A stretch of DNA of 64,000 bases from Methylophaga sp. (GTDB taxonomy: Bacteria > Pseudomonadota > Gammaproteobacteria > Nitrosococcales > Methylophagaceae): assembly GCA_002706095.1 (NCBI GenBank), contig PAJP01000021.1:1-64000 (forward strand). Reading direction: 5' to 3'. Both the position numbers and the translations under genes were made by a program. This document shows positions 63,735 through 64,000 of the stretch, piece after piece. The notes under the pieces were generated by a model. The model searched no databases. It saw only the letters and a list, made by a program, of their open reading frames with translations, and had not been told where the DNA came from. The number at the start of each line of letters is the position of its first letter. Positions within the stretch are counted from its first letter, which is position 1.

Positions 63735-64000
63735 CAGCATAGGTCAGGGGCCTGATTTAGTTTTGGTACATGGTTGGAGTATGCACAGCGGTGTCTGGCA
63801 ACCACTGGTTGATTTATTGGCTGAACATTTCAGTTGTCACTTGGTTGATTTACCCGGACATGGTCAAAGTGACTGGCACGAGGGTGATTTTGAATTAAGC
63901 ACCTTATTAGCCAAGCTAGCAGAGGCTTTACCAGAAAAGGCCATTTGGCTGGGCTGGTCATTAGGTGGCATGGTCGCGTTGGCTATGGCAGAGCGTTACC
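63724..64000 (+). CDS. bioH: Pimeloyl-ACP methyl ester carboxylesterase BioH, 5' part
   Basis: Only the first 92 codons fall in the window; the gene runs past the end. It is an alpha/beta-hydrolase: VHGWSMHSGVWQP, DLPGHGQSDW and the nucleophile elbow GWSLGGMVAL are visible. BioH frees pimeloyl-ACP for BioF. The remaining bio genes (bioC, bioD) probably follow outside. Confidence 0.93.
   Translation, partial: MHINSIGQGPDLVLVHGWSMHSGVWQPLVDLLAEHFSCHLVDLPGHGQSDWHEGDFELSTLLAKLAEALPEKAIWLGWSLGGMVALAMAERY

Noticed and set aside
1..64000. tRNA, rRNA, CRISPR, transposase or integrase genes
   Set aside because: I looked for cloverleaf ends, regularly spaced repeats and mobile-element proteins on both strands and found none that I could support.

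Overview
The window looks like chromosomal DNA of a methylotrophic gammaproteobacterium, most like Methylophaga or a close relative. The evidence is the tail of a PQQ-dependent methanol dehydrogenase followed by a full pqqABCDE cluster, gammaproteobacterial gene orders (surE-pcm-nlpD, gmk-rpoZ-spoT-ridA-recG, ubiC-ubiA, bioB-bioF-bioH) and a moderately AT-rich composition by eye. I see no tRNA, rRNA, insertion sequence, prophage or CRISPR array. Nearly all DNA is ordinary, tightly packed housekeeping sequence.

Layout. 1-5.7 kb: dehydrogenase C-terminus, back-to-back terminators, a possible small membrane-protein gene on the minus strand, then pqqA-B-C-D-E translationally linked to a two-gene ABC-2 transporter. 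5.8-8.8 kb: a divergent Pcm-like methyltransferase, rhodanese, TolC and an isochorismatase-fold hydrolase. 8.7-13.4 kb (minus): DUF1289 protein, B12-binding radical SAM protein, exonuclease I, hemL. 13.4-15.4 kb: a NarX/NarL-type two-component pair with a long gene overlap. 15.7-21.2 kb: a TonB energising operon of the TonB2/TtpC type (DUF3450, TtpC-like, ExbB, ExbD, TonB, TPR) with an overlapping class II aldolase-like gene. 21.3-24.6 kb: ovoA-ovoB, the two known genes of ovothiol A synthesis. 24.85-28.7 kb (minus): an extended cytochrome bd operon, cydP-cydA-cydB-cydX-ybgE plus a Tll0287-like haem protein.

29-33 kb: parE-parC (topoisomerase IV). 33.3-36.1 kb: surE-pcm-yqaA-nlpD without the usual rpoS. 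36.2-38.8 kb: prfB, with its programmed +1 frameshift, and lysS. 38.9-41 kb (minus): DUF3617 protein, NlpC/P60 lipoprotein, HDOD protein. 41-45.3 kb: alaC-hom-thrC and an unknown membrane protein; ThrC carries a cysteine-rich insertion. 45.3-48.8 kb (minus): BamE-like protein, hemW, a transglutaminase-like lipoprotein, rdgB, rph. 48.9-54.3 kb: yicC, a VPxPA-CTERM surface protein (minus), gmk, rpoZ, spoT, ridA. 54.4-60.7 kb: recG, ubiC, ubiA, a small protein resembling the chemoreceptor hairpin tip, a nuclease, a potassium channel and a GGDEF protein. 60.8-64 kb: comF (minus) and the start of a biotin operon, cut off within bioH.

Functional reading. The first block supplies PQQ to periplasmic alcohol dehydrogenases. 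The TonB operon powers outer-membrane import of an unknown ligand. The cyd operon gives high-affinity, low-oxygen respiration. Ovothiol would add a redox-active thiol. The best candidates for undescribed biology are the small haem protein built into the cyd operon, the Cys-rich ThrC insertion, the chemoreceptor-tip-like protein, the rpoS-free nlpD locus and the kinase/regulator overlap. None of these is proven by sequence alone.
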